Assembly (NCBI GenBank): GCA_023433755.1
Contig: JAEYUA010000189.1
Span: 1 to 35,429 of the forward strand
Length of the DNA: 35,429 nt
Direction: 5' to 3'
Source of the DNA: Bacteroidota bacterium
GTDB lineage: Bacteria; Bacteroidota; Bacteroidia; Chitinophagales; Chitinophagaceae
The position numbers and the translations under genes are program-made. Shown in pieces: positions 17,736 through 24,354 of the stretch. The notes under the pieces were generated by a model. The model had not been told where the DNA came from and did not search any database. It saw only the letters and a program-made list of their open reading frames with translations. Position 1 is the stretch's first letter. Every line of letters starts with the position of its first letter.

Positions 17736-18359
17736 TTACTTCAATCTTTTACTGTAAACTCCCGGTAGGCTCCATTTATTCTTCACCGCTAACAGGCGGA
17801 TCATCACGATCACTGAAATACAAACTGCTTCAAGGGAGCCACTTCTCACATCAGCCTTCATCATGAGAAAATAAAGGATGCCTCCTGCTATACAGGCCGT
17901 GGCATAGATCTCCTTCTGTAAGATCTGGGGAATCTGGTTGAGTACAATATCACGGATCAATCCTCCAAAGCAGGCGGTGATGGTTCCAAGCGCAATACAT
18001 AGCCCCACCGATAAATTGAACTGGATGCCTTTCTGAATGCCCAGGATGGTAAAAAAACCCAGGCCAATTGAATCAAAGAGCAGAAGGATGGAGGAAGCTT
18101 CTTTGAATTTCCGGTAAAAAAGAAGAGCCGCCGAAGCGCTGATAAAAATTACCAGGCTGTAATAATTGGAACTGATCCAGGCTACGGGCAGGTCGCCAAT
18201 CAGCATATCCCTCAGGGTTCCTCCACCAATAGCCGTGATAAAAGCAATGATGAAAATCCCAAAAAGGTCCAGCTTCTTATCCATGGCGGCAAACACCCCT
18301 GATATGGCAAAAGCAGACGTTCCGATAATATCGATCAGGGTGAAGACTTCATTTTTCAT
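17736..18359 (-). CDS. TRIC/UPF0126 family cation channel
   Basis: This 207-residue inner-membrane protein belongs to the UPF0126 (YicG) family, which has the fold of trimeric intracellular cation (TRIC) channels. Two internal repeats are visible, each with the marker motif: GGGTLRDML (about 45-53) in the first half and GGLIRDIV (about 132-139) in the second. Seven hydrophobic segments are likely. The family passes monovalent cations in characterised members; the physiological role here is unknown. The gene is followed by the secreted jelly-roll protein gene on the same strand, about 95 bases apart. Confidence 0.93.
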   Translation of the reverse strand: MKNEVFTLIDIIGTSAFAISGVFAAMDKKLDLFGIFIIAFITAIGGGTLRDMLIGDLPVAWISSNYYSLVIFISASAALLFYRKFKEASSILLLFDSIGLGFFTILGIQKGIQFNLSVGLCIALGTITACFGGLIRDIVLNQIPQILQKEIYATACIAGGILYFLMMKADVRSGSLEAVCISVIVMIRLLAVKNKWSLPGVYSKRLK

Positions 18360-18394
18360 GCAATGGAAAAGAGGGATTTAATGAGTCAGGGCAA

Positions 18395-18697
18395 TTACCG
18401 TATTTCGAGCTTTTTCAGCATTTCATCGGTGACCGGCTCACTGTAAATACCATAGGCATTGACCAGCACACCCTTAAGCTGGTGCTTATCGGAAGAGATG
18501 GCATATAGAATGGCTGCATCGGAAGGATTACTATCTCCTTCAAAACGGTAAAACTTATCGATCTTAAATTCATCAGCAAAAACCCTGAATTGGCCGTTTC
18601 GGCATTCCAGGCAATTCTGTTGCAGGTTAAAGTCTTCAACATATCCCTCCTTTCGCAGATCATTCATTGTTTGTGAAAGCGTTACATACTGGGGCAT
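18395..18697 (-). CDS. Small conserved Bacteroidota protein of unknown function
   Basis: The 100-residue product has the blocks YVTLSQTMNDLRKEGYVEDF, an NCLECRNG metal-like Cys pair, DKFYRFEGDSNPSDAAILYA and a C-terminal KGVLVNAYGIYSEP. I recall this family as widespread in Bacteroidota and often labelled 'phosphoribosylpyrophosphate synthetase' in databases. At 100 residues, without the PRPP-synthetase loop, that label cannot be right. It is a soluble protein with no known function. It ends 35 bases before the start of the TRIC gene (18359), on the same strand. Confidence 0.8.
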   Translation of the reverse strand: MPQYVTLSQTMNDLRKEGYVEDFNLQQNCLECRNGQFRVFADEFKIDKFYRFEGDSNPSDAAILYAISSDKHQLKGVLVNAYGIYSEPVTDEMLKKLEIR

Positions 18698-18824
18698 AAC
18701 AGGCTTGGGGTTTTAATGAAGTTAAACAGAAATGTGCGGAATCTGCAAAGCAGGGATTCAGAGTCTCCTTGCTTTTTTAACATTCACCTGACTAGGGTCA
18801 TAAGCTTTTGACGGCCCTAAGGCC

Positions 18825-18832
18825 TAGCTTTG
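18825..18832 (+). promoter_or_regulatory. Candidate -7 promoter element TAGCTTTG
   Basis: TAGCTTTG at 18825-18832 matches the Bacteroidota -7 consensus TAnnTTTG exactly. It ends only six bases before the GTG start of the HYC_CC_PP gene, so a transcript from it would have almost no leader. A TTTG upstream is closer (14 bases) than the usual spacing. Confidence 0.35.
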
Positions 18833-18838
18833 CCTGAA

Positions 18839-19219
18839 GTGAAAAAGCTGTTCATTATACTGCTGCTTGTTTTTTATGGCAGTGCCTCCTTTGGCATGAC
18901 CCTGCATTTTCATTTTTGCTGCGGTGAACTGGCTTCTGTTGACCTTCACAAAAAGGAAAATAAAAGCTGCCATGGCGAACCTGAACCAGCCAATGATTCC
19001 AAATGCTGTGATGACCAAAAGCTGGAACTAAAAATCAATGGCGAACAGCATGGCACCCAGGTTTTTTCACCGGTACTTCAATGGACCAGCCTTCCTGCCT
19101 CTTCCTATTCCATCAGTTCATACACTGCCGTTTCAAAAACCATATTGATTCCGGAAGTATTTGCCCCGCCTCCGCTAAACAAAGACCTCAACCGCCTCTA
19201 CTGCATTTTCAGAATTTGA
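18839..19219 (+). CDS. HYC_CC_PP family secreted protein
   Basis: The 126-residue product starts with a signal peptide (MKKLFIILLLVFYGSASFG when the GTG at 18839 is used) and matches the HYC_CC_PP family: an HFHFCCG block after the signal, a Cys-His pair SCHGE, a KCCDD pair and an APPP near the C-terminus. A TTG at 18830 is in frame but would lengthen the signal oddly, so GTG is preferred. The Cys and His residues suggest that it handles a soft metal such as copper in the periplasm; this is inference from residue content and from the adjacent metal-type TonB receptor, which starts about 60 bases downstream. Confidence 0.75.
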   Translation: MKKLFIILLLVFYGSASFGMTLHFHFCCGELASVDLHKKENKSCHGEPEPANDSKCCDDQKLELKINGEQHGTQVFSPVLQWTSLPASSYSISSYTAVSKTILIPEVFAPPPLNKDLNRLYCIFRI

Positions 19220-19281
19220 TAGTCGCATGAATTCACCAGGGTTCTCTAACCATTATTCATGCATCAATCTTTCTATCAATT

Positions 19282-21822
19282 ATGAATTTCAGAAAACTAT
19301 TCATTATTTCCATTGCCAGTTTACTGGCATTTACAGCGCAGGCTCAATCCCCTGCCGATACCATTTACCGTATTAAAGTGCAGGGTGTTTGCGACATGTG
19401 CAAACAGCGTATTGAAAAAGCCTTAAAGATCAAAGGAGTTTCCAATCCCCTCTGGGACCTGCAAACGCAGACAGTCACCCTTACGGCCCAACCTGCCTTC
19501 ATTAGCGAAGCTGCCATTCACCAGGCGCTGGTAAAAGCCGGGCATGATACTGAAAAAGAAAAAGCGGATGATGCCGTTTACGACGCCCTTCCCGAATGTT
19601 GCCATTACAGGGAAATGACCGGCATGGATCATATCGATATCAACAGCAATGCGGCAGACCTCATCACCGGGCTGGTGACAGAAAATATCAATGGGGTTTC
19701 CCACCCGCTGGCCGGAGCCAGTATCCAGTGGCTTGGTTTTTCCGGAGGCACCATTACTAATCCGCATGGTATGTTCCAGTTGAGAAAGGTAGCGGAAACA
19801 GAAAAGATTATCATCACCTATGCCGGTTTCAAACCAGACACACTTTCTATTGGCGGTATGCAGCATATAGAGGTCAGCCTCGACAAAACACAAAGCCTGG
19901 ATGGTATTGTGATCAGGGCTAGGGTCCGCCCAACCTATATCGATCAGTACAATCCTTTCCGCACCGCCATCATCACTAAAAAAGAATTGCTTAAAGCTGC
20001 CTGCTGCAACCTTAGTGAAAGTTTTGAGACCAATCCCTCAGTGGATGTATCCTACAGCGATGCGGCTACCGGATCAAAACAGATCCAGCTTCTTGGACTG
20101 TCCGGTGTGTACACGCAACTCACTGTAGAAAATCTCCCTGGCCCACGTGGTATTGCCACGCCACTGGGACTGAACAGTATTGCAGGTCCATGGGTGGAAT
20201 CCATACAACTGATTAAAGGAACGGGATCTGTAGTGAATGGGTTTGAAAGTATTGCCGGGCAGATCAACGTGGAATTAAGAAAACCGGCCAGCAGTGAGAA
20301 ACTTTACCTCAATGGTTATGTCAACTCCATGGGAAAAACTGATTTGAACCTGAACTGGGCTCATAAGATCAACAGCAGGTGGTCAACAGGTTTGCTGCTG
20401 CATGATAATTTCCTGTACAGCAAACAGGATTTCAATAAGGATGGCTTCAGGGACCTGCCAACCGGTAACCAGTTCAGTGCTGTTCACCGGTGGCAGTATA
20501 CCGGCGATAAGGGACTCATTTCCCATTTCGGGTTCAAGCTGATGCGTGATGATAAAACCGGCGGGCAACTGGCATTCGATCCTTTGAATGATAAATTCTC
20601 CAATACGGTATATGGCCTTGGGATCAAAACAAAACGCTACGAGGTTTTTTCAAAAACAGGTTATGTATTCCCCGAAAAAATGCACCGCAGCATTGGCCTT
20701 CAGGTCTCCGCATTTGATCACAGGCAGGATGCCTATTTTGGCCAAAATGTTTATGATGCACGGCAGCGGAATCTTTATGGAAACCTGATCTACCAGTCAA
20801 GAATCCAGAATGATGAACACCGCATCAAGGCCGGACTGGGATTTATTTATGATGAATATGATGAGCAGCTTGGAAGCCAGGCCTTTGATCGCAGGGAAGT
20901 GATTCCCGGAGCATTCGCGGAGTACACATTCTCACCCAACAATGATTTGGATATCGTGGCCGGACTTCGTGCTGACCATAATAACCTGTATGGCTGGTTT
21001 GCCACACCCAGGCTGAACATCCGTTATGCACCCGCCAGTAATACCACCATTCGTTTGAGTGCAGGACGGGGACAGCGCACGGCCAATATCATTGCTGAAA
21101 ATATGGGAATTCTTGTTAGCAACCGCTCCATTGAAATCATGGACAATGGTGAAGGCGCTTATGGATTGCAACCAGAGATCGCGTGGAACAAAGGTCTGGG
21201 CCTCGACCAGAAATTCAAATTATTTGGAAGGGATGCCGGCATTGGCCTGGACTTTTACAGGAATGATTTTGTAAACCAGGTGATCGTTGATGCAGAGGAT
21301 GTCAGGAAATTAAAATTCTACAACCTGGAAGGAAGGTCTTATTCCAACAGTTTCCAGGCAGAATTAAGCCTCTCCCCTTTGCAAAGATTTGATGTAAGAC
21401 TGGCTTACCGCTTCTTTGATGTAAAAACAACGTATGGCGGGCGCTTACTGGAAAAGCCATTTACGGCCAGGCACAGGGCTTTCATAAACCTGGCCTATGA
21501 ACTGGAAGGATGGAAATTTGATTATACCGCGAACCTCACCGGAAGCAAAAGAATTCCATCTACTGCTTCCAATCCATTGCCTTACCAGATGAAGGAACGT
21601 TCACCCATGTACGTTACCATGAATGCGCAGGTTAGTAAATCATTGGGCAAACAAAAAAACTTCGAGCTTTACCTGGGAGGTGAAAATTTATCGAACTATT
21701 TCCAGGAGAATGTTATTCTTTCAGCGGACCAGCCCTTTGGACCTCATTTTGATGGTTCCATGATATGGGGACCTGTCAGCGGAAGGCTGGTGTATGCGGG
21801 TTTCAGATACAGCCTTAAATGA
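19282..21822 (+). CDS. TonB-dependent receptor with N-terminal HMA metal-binding domain
   Basis: This 846-residue outer-membrane protein has, in order: a signal peptide (about 1-21), a heavy-metal-associated domain (about 27-92) with the CDMC metal site (Cys37, Cys40), a Cys-Cys pair (ECCHYR, about 107), a carboxypeptidase-like regulatory domain (about 131-205), a plug domain (about 225-335, with LLGLSGVYTQLTVENLPGP) and a beta-barrel to the C-terminus (VYAGFRYSLK, ending in a barrel strand). The HMA domain would lie in the periplasm and may deliver or capture metal, most likely copper. It is downstream of the HYC_CC_PP gene and upstream of a coupled 26-codon frame. Confidence 0.93.
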   Translation: MNFRKLFIISIASLLAFTAQAQSPADTIYRIKVQGVCDMCKQRIEKALKIKGVSNPLWDLQTQTVTLTAQPAFISEAAIHQALVKAGHDTEKEKADDAVYDALPECCHYREMTGMDHIDINSNAADLITGLVTENINGVSHPLAGASIQWLGFSGGTITNPHGMFQLRKVAETEKIIITYAGFKPDTLSIGGMQHIEVSLDKTQSLDGIVIRARVRPTYIDQYNPFRTAIITKKELLKAACCNLSESFETNPSVDVSYSDAATGSKQIQLLGLSGVYTQLTVENLPGPRGIATPLGLNSIAGPWVESIQLIKGTGSVVNGFESIAGQINVELRKPASSEKLYLNGYVNSMGKTDLNLNWAHKINSRWSTGLLLHDNFLYSKQDFNKDGFRDLPTGNQFSAVHRWQYTGDKGLISHFGFKLMRDDKTGGQLAFDPLNDKFSNTVYGLGIKTKRYEVFSKTGYVFPEKMHRSIGLQVSAFDHRQDAYFGQNVYDARQRNLYGNLIYQSRIQNDEHRIKAGLGFIYDEYDEQLGSQAFDRREVIPGAFAEYTFSPNNDLDIVAGLRADHNNLYGWFATPRLNIRYAPASNTTIRLSAGRGQRTANIIAENMGILVSNRSIEIMDNGEGAYGLQPEIAWNKGLGLDQKFKLFGRDAGIGLDFYRNDFVNQVIVDAEDVRKLKFYNLEGRSYSNSFQAELSLSPLQRFDVRLAYRFFDVKTTYGGRLLEKPFTARHRAFINLAYELEGWKFDYTANLTGSKRIPSTASNPLPYQMKERSPMYVTMNAQVSKSLGKQKNFELYLGGENLSNYFQENVILSADQPFGPHFDGSMIWGPVSGRLVYAGFRYSLK

Positions 21823-21902
21823 TGAATAAAGAGATAATGAAGAAATGGATAATTAAAATATTCAAAGCGATTTTCCTGAGGAAAAAAGAATGCTGTAAGT
21901 AA
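21822..21902 (+). CDS. 26-residue Cys-Cys-Lys peptide coupled to the TonB receptor
   Basis: The receptor's TGA stop overlaps an ATG at 21822 by one base (TGATG). The short frame runs to TAA at 21900-21902. The peptide is strongly basic with an amphipathic stretch (KKWIIKIFKAIFLRKK) and ends in ECCK. A second Met at 21837 is a possible start. The adjacent Cys pair next to a metal-type receptor suggests metal binding. It is too short for normal gene calling. It is not proven to be expressed. Confidence 0.45.
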   Translation: MNKEIMKKWIIKIFKAIFLRKKECCK

Positions 21903-21912
21903 TCATGGTCCA

Positions 21913-21952
21913 GGTCCATTGAACATGGTCTATTGTCCCTGTTCAATGGACC
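21913..21952. terminator. Hairpin between convergent genes
   Basis: A perfect 13-bp inverted repeat (GGTCCATTGAACA at 21913-21925 and its complement at 21940-21952) encloses a 14-base loop. It lies between the ends of the rightward receptor operon and the leftward DsbA-like gene, so it can act as a bidirectional terminator. A clear T-run is missing. Confidence 0.5.
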
Positions 21953-21972
21953 ATGGACCTGGTTTCAAACAC

Positions 21973-22869
21973 CTATTTTCCTGGTTTATACAAAGAACCA
22001 TTTTTAGCAGGAACAGCCAGCAGGTGACCTTCATTCACTGATCGATCCAGGTAAACTGTAGCAGCCTCTATTACAATACCGGCAATCATTGCATATTCTT
22101 TAGCGGTTATACCTGGGTATTCACTGAACAATTGCTGGAGGTCTGCTTTCGGTTTCTGTTTTACTGCCGTAGGAAATAAATTCAGCAAGGTTTTTTCATA
22201 CACTTCATAGGGTTTGCTTCCATAGACCTTCAGGCGGTTGCCTTCATCATCAGTAAAATAAATAGTGGGAAATCCTCTTACCCCTGCTTCTGCAGCCAGG
22301 GCCAGGTCGTTCTCAAATCTTTTCATCCCTTCGCCTTCGAAATCTTTTTTTAATTGAGCTGCATCCAGACCAGCTTCAAGCGCAGCTTTTTCAAGGTGCT
22401 CCCATTTCGTGATATTTCTTTTTTCAACGAAAACCATTTCCTTGATGCGACGCAAAAAAAGCAATGCTTTATGTTCATCCTGAACCTGTGCAGCTTTGAA
22501 GGCGATAGAGGGCGGATACGAAGAAGAAAGCGGGTCTTCAAGCCATACATCACCATTCACGGGCATATCGTAATGGGCCCCGGCTTCATCCCAATGGCTG
22601 GCCACATCTGTAGGTTTACCCACATCACTGCCATTATAGGCATCCCAGGATGGAAGCAGGCCACCCATGCGGTATTCGATATCGAAATACGCACCATATT
22701 CCGATTTTAATTTTCTTAGCTGTCCCTCAATTCCCCAGCATGATGAACAGATCGGGTCTGTGAAATAAACCAGCTTAAGAGGTTTTCTAAGGGACGGATC
22801 ATTCTTCACAGGAAGCACCTCGCAAATACCTGATTCCGTATTACAATTCATACTATTCGTGCGATCCAT
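21973..22869 (-). CDS. DsbA/FrnE-like thioredoxin-fold oxidoreductase
   Basis: The 298-residue protein has a DsbA-type thioredoxin fold. The active site CSSC (Cys41, Cys44) sits in FTDPICSSCWG after the first strand, and the cis-Pro loop GFPTIYF lies near residue 200. The long helical insert and the GGLLPSWDAY block place it in the FrnE/SpxH-like branch, which acts in the cytoplasm on dithiol exchange or as a ClpXP adapter in Firmicutes. No signal peptide is seen, which fits a cytoplasmic protein. The N-terminus also has two other Cys (9 and 16). The exact substrate is unknown. Confidence 0.85.
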   Translation of the reverse strand: MDRTNSMNCNTESGICEVLPVKNDPSLRKPLKLVYFTDPICSSCWGIEGQLRKLKSEYGAYFDIEYRMGGLLPSWDAYNGSDVGKPTDVASHWDEAGAHYDMPVNGDVWLEDPLSSSYPPSIAFKAAQVQDEHKALLFLRRIKEMVFVEKRNITKWEHLEKAALEAGLDAAQLKKDFEGEGMKRFENDLALAAEAGVRGFPTIYFTDDEGNRLKVYGSKPYEVYEKTLLNLFPTAVKQKPKADLQQLFSEYPGITAKEYAMIAGIVIEAATVYLDRSVNEGHLLAVPAKNGSLYKPGK

Positions 22870-23162
22870 AACAAATAATTTAAAGGCAGTGATGTAACCA
22901 ATACCCGGTTAAAAAAAGTTCCGTACAGCGTTTTTGTGAAATAGCTGGCGGGATCAATATCAGAAAGCTTTGAAGAACAGTATCCTGCAGGTCCTTCCCG
23001 CAGGATCTGAATCCTGAGAACACAAAATTACCAGTGAAAAAAAGGCTGGCGCTTGATGAAAGGCAAGAAAGGGCATTGAGGTAGGTCAAGGAATGCCATC
23101 ACATCAGGATAACATGAAAACACCCTGCATGTAGCCTATGGTTTGATCAATGATGGCCTTCT
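22870..23162. other. Intergenic region left of the toxin-antitoxin island
   Basis: No coding frame with normal composition is visible. A hairpin with 7-bp arms ATCCTGC/GCAGGAT lies at 22982-23006. The region should hold the promoter of the leftward DsbA-like gene. It ends at the left inverted repeat of the toxin-antitoxin island. Confidence 0.35.
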
Positions 23163-23176
23163 GTTATGGGCAACGT
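23163..23176 (+). repeat. Left inverted repeat of the toxin-antitoxin island
   Basis: GTTATGGGCAACGT at 23163-23176 is the reverse complement, with one mismatch, of ACGCTGCCCATAAC at 23834-23847. The pair encloses exactly the MntA and HepT genes. The core GTTATGGGC resembles the end of integron attC sites, but a complete attC was not found. Confidence 0.55.
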
Positions 23177-23202
23177 GAGGAAACTCGTTGAAAAGAATAT
23201 CT

Positions 23203-23210
23203 TACTTTTG
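23203..23210 (+). promoter_or_regulatory. Candidate -7 promoter element of the mntA-hepT pair
   Basis: TACTTTTG at 23203-23210 matches the Bacteroidota consensus TAnnTTTG and lies five bases before the antitoxin ATG. The upstream TTG at 23188 is closer than the usual spacing, so confidence is low. Confidence 0.35.
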
Positions 23211-23214
23211 AAGT

Positions 23215-23508
23215 ATGAACCACCTGGATCATTATATACAAACAATTTCGAAGTTAAAGCCTGAGCTCGAGCAAAGATTTGGCGTTAACTCAATTGGATT
23301 GTTCGGTTCTGTAGTAAGATCTGATTTTTCTAACCAAACTAGTGACATTGATATCGTTGTAGATTTCAATAGACCGGTGGGAATAGAATTTATCGAACTG
23401 GGTGATTATCTTGAGAATAGCTTGAATAGGAAAGTTGATCTTCTTTCTCGTAATGGAATAAAGCCGCAATATCTCAAATCTATAGAATCAGAAATCGTTT
23501 ATGTCTAA
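23215..23508 (+). CDS. mntA: MntA-type nucleotidyltransferase antitoxin
   Basis: This 97-residue protein is a minimal nucleotidyltransferase of the MntA type. In characterised pairs MntA neutralises HepT by adding AMP to a tyrosine of the toxin. The NTase motif is present as GLFGSVVRSDF...SDIDIVVDF, with GS at the loop and the DID metal-binding pair; by count there are 11 residues between GS and DXD, one more than the usual 10. The reading frame overlaps hepT by eight bases. Base composition looks more AT-rich than in the neighbouring genes, which fits horizontal acquisition. Confidence 0.9.
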   Translation: MNHLDHYIQTISKLKPELEQRFGVNSIGLFGSVVRSDFSNQTSDIDIVVDFNRPVGIEFIELGDYLENSLNRKVDLLSRNGIKPQYLKSIESEIVYV

Positions 23509-23830
23509 GCGGGATCCTAAGTTGCTTATTGATGATATTATTGAAAGCGGTTCAAAAATTCTTGAATATATTGGGGACATGGATTTCGAATCATTTTTGA
23601 AAGATTCGAAAACTGTTGACGCGGTAATTCGAAACTTTGAGATAATAGGAGAGGCAGCTAACCGTCTTCCAGACGAATATAAGGATTCCTATAGCTCTAT
23701 TGATTGGCATAAAATCCGTGGTTTCAGAAATCGGATTGTGCATGACTACATGTGAATTGATTATCAAATCGTATGGCAAATCAAAGAAAATTTCTTACCA
23801 AATTTACTTGTCGAGCTTAAGCGTTTGTAA
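23501..23830 (+). pseudogene. hepT: HepT-type toxin interrupted by an in-frame TGA
   Basis: The frame starts at 23501 and reads a HepT/DUF86-type HEPN ribonuclease: a helical core, then RNFEIIGEAANRLPDEY and the catalytic RX4HXY motif RNRIVHDY (Arg76-Tyr83). A TGA at 23753-23755 stops translation one residue after the motif, at 84 residues. In the same frame the sequence continues as IDYQIVWQIKENFLPNLL and ends at TAA 23828-23830, which matches the missing C-terminal helix of the family. The consensus residue at the stop is Gly, so a single GGA-to-TGA change explains it. The toxin is probably truncated and inactive, or a sequence error is present. Confidence 0.8.
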
Positions 23831-23838
23831 TAAACGCT
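23820..23838. terminator. Small hairpin at the end of hepT
   Basis: AGCGTTT at 23820-23826 and AAACGCT at 23832-23838 form a perfect 7-bp stem with a 5-base loop. It overlaps the old hepT stop codon and the right inverted repeat of the island, so it may end transcription or be part of a recombination site. Confidence 0.4.
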
Positions 23839-23847
23839 GCCCATAAC
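23834..23847 (-). repeat. Right inverted repeat of the toxin-antitoxin island
   Basis: ACGCTGCCCATAAC is the inverted partner, with one mismatch, of the 14-mer at 23163-23176. Downstream to about 23950 no second GTTATGGGC was seen that would complete an attC site. Confidence 0.55.
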
Positions 23848-23949
23848 ATTGCATTGGCGTAAGCAGGGCTTTTGGAAGCAATTTGATCTTGAGGTAATTC
23901 TATTGAACTTTATATCGGCGGCGTAAGTCGCTGAAAATAATAAACGGCT

Positions 23950-24171
23950 TTGGCCGCCGGGCTGTGGGAATTCTATTTCCCCGCCTCCGCCAATGCTTCA
24001 TTGAAAGATGATATGACAAAGAATCCCTGGCATATGGCGTTGCTGCTTGGTTATAGCGAATCTTATTTGCAGGGCCTCCCTTCCTGGTTACAGGAACCCT
24101 TGATCAATTCCCTGGCCAAGATCGCACAGTGGAAGGGGGCCGATAAGGATCTATATAAATATTTTAAGTAA
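23950..24171 (+). pseudogene. Probable 3' remnant of an unrecognised gene
   Basis: A frame with protein-like composition runs from 23944 to TAA 24169-24171 but has no good start; the first candidate is a TTG at 23950. The peptide (about 73 residues) contains NPWHMALLLGYSESYLQ, LPSWLQEPLINSLAKIA and a KDLYKYFK end. It looks like the C-terminus of a larger soluble protein. I do not recognise the parent. It sits just right of the toxin-antitoxin island, so the 5' part may have been lost when the island was acquired. Confidence 0.4.
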
Positions 24172-24193
24172 AGGGTGGGGGCGCAAATTTTCT

Positions 24194-24225
24194 TTTGGAA
24201 CCAATTATTTATCCTCCTATTTTTG
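24194..24225 (+). promoter_or_regulatory. Promoter of the tRNA-Asp gene
   Basis: TTTG at 24194-24197 and TATTTTTG at 24218-24225 match the Bacteroidota -33 (TTTG) and -7 (TAnnTTTG) elements with a 20-base spacer. The tRNA begins 13 bases after the -7 element, so the site fits well. Confidence 0.75.
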
Positions 24226-24238
24226 CAACCCCAACTAA

Positions 24239-24312
24239 GGATCGGTAGTTCAGTTGGTTAGAATGCCGCCCTGTCACGGCGGAGGTCGCGGGTTCGAGTC
24301 CCGTCCGGTCCG
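24239..24312 (+). tRNA. tRNA-Asp (anticodon GTC)
   Basis: The 74-base sequence folds into a cloverleaf: acceptor stem GGATCGG (24239-24245) with CCGGTCC (24305-24311), anticodon loop CTGTCAC with GTC, and T-arm GCGGG-TTCGAGT-CCCGT (24288-24304). The discriminator base is G at 24312, as expected for Asp. CCA is not encoded. A promoter and a strong terminator lie on each side. Confidence 0.96.
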
Positions 24313-24314
24313 CT

Positions 24315-24354
24315 AAAAGGGACAAATCATCACCAGTATGATTTGTCCCTTTTT
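24315..24354 (+). terminator. Rho-independent terminator after tRNA-Asp
   Basis: A perfect 16-bp stem joins 24315-24330 (AAAAGGGACAAATCAT) to 24338-24353, with a 7-base loop CACCAGT and a run of five T at the end. It starts two bases after the tRNA. Confidence 0.9.

Noticed and set aside
22880..23089. 69-codon leftward frame upstream of the DsbA-like gene
   Set aside because: Composition is not protein-like (many Ser, Cys and Leu) and it lies where the DsbA-like promoter should be.
23753..23755. TGA read as glycine (recoded genetic code)
   Set aside because: Many genes in the window (for example mlaE, the metal receptor and the 26-residue frame's neighbours) end in TGA in the expected place, so TGA is a stop here. 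A point mutation is simpler.
23834..23960. Complete integron attC site
   Set aside because: The right inverted repeat has the look of an attC end, but no second GTTATGGGC was found within the expected distance, and no integrase gene is in the window.
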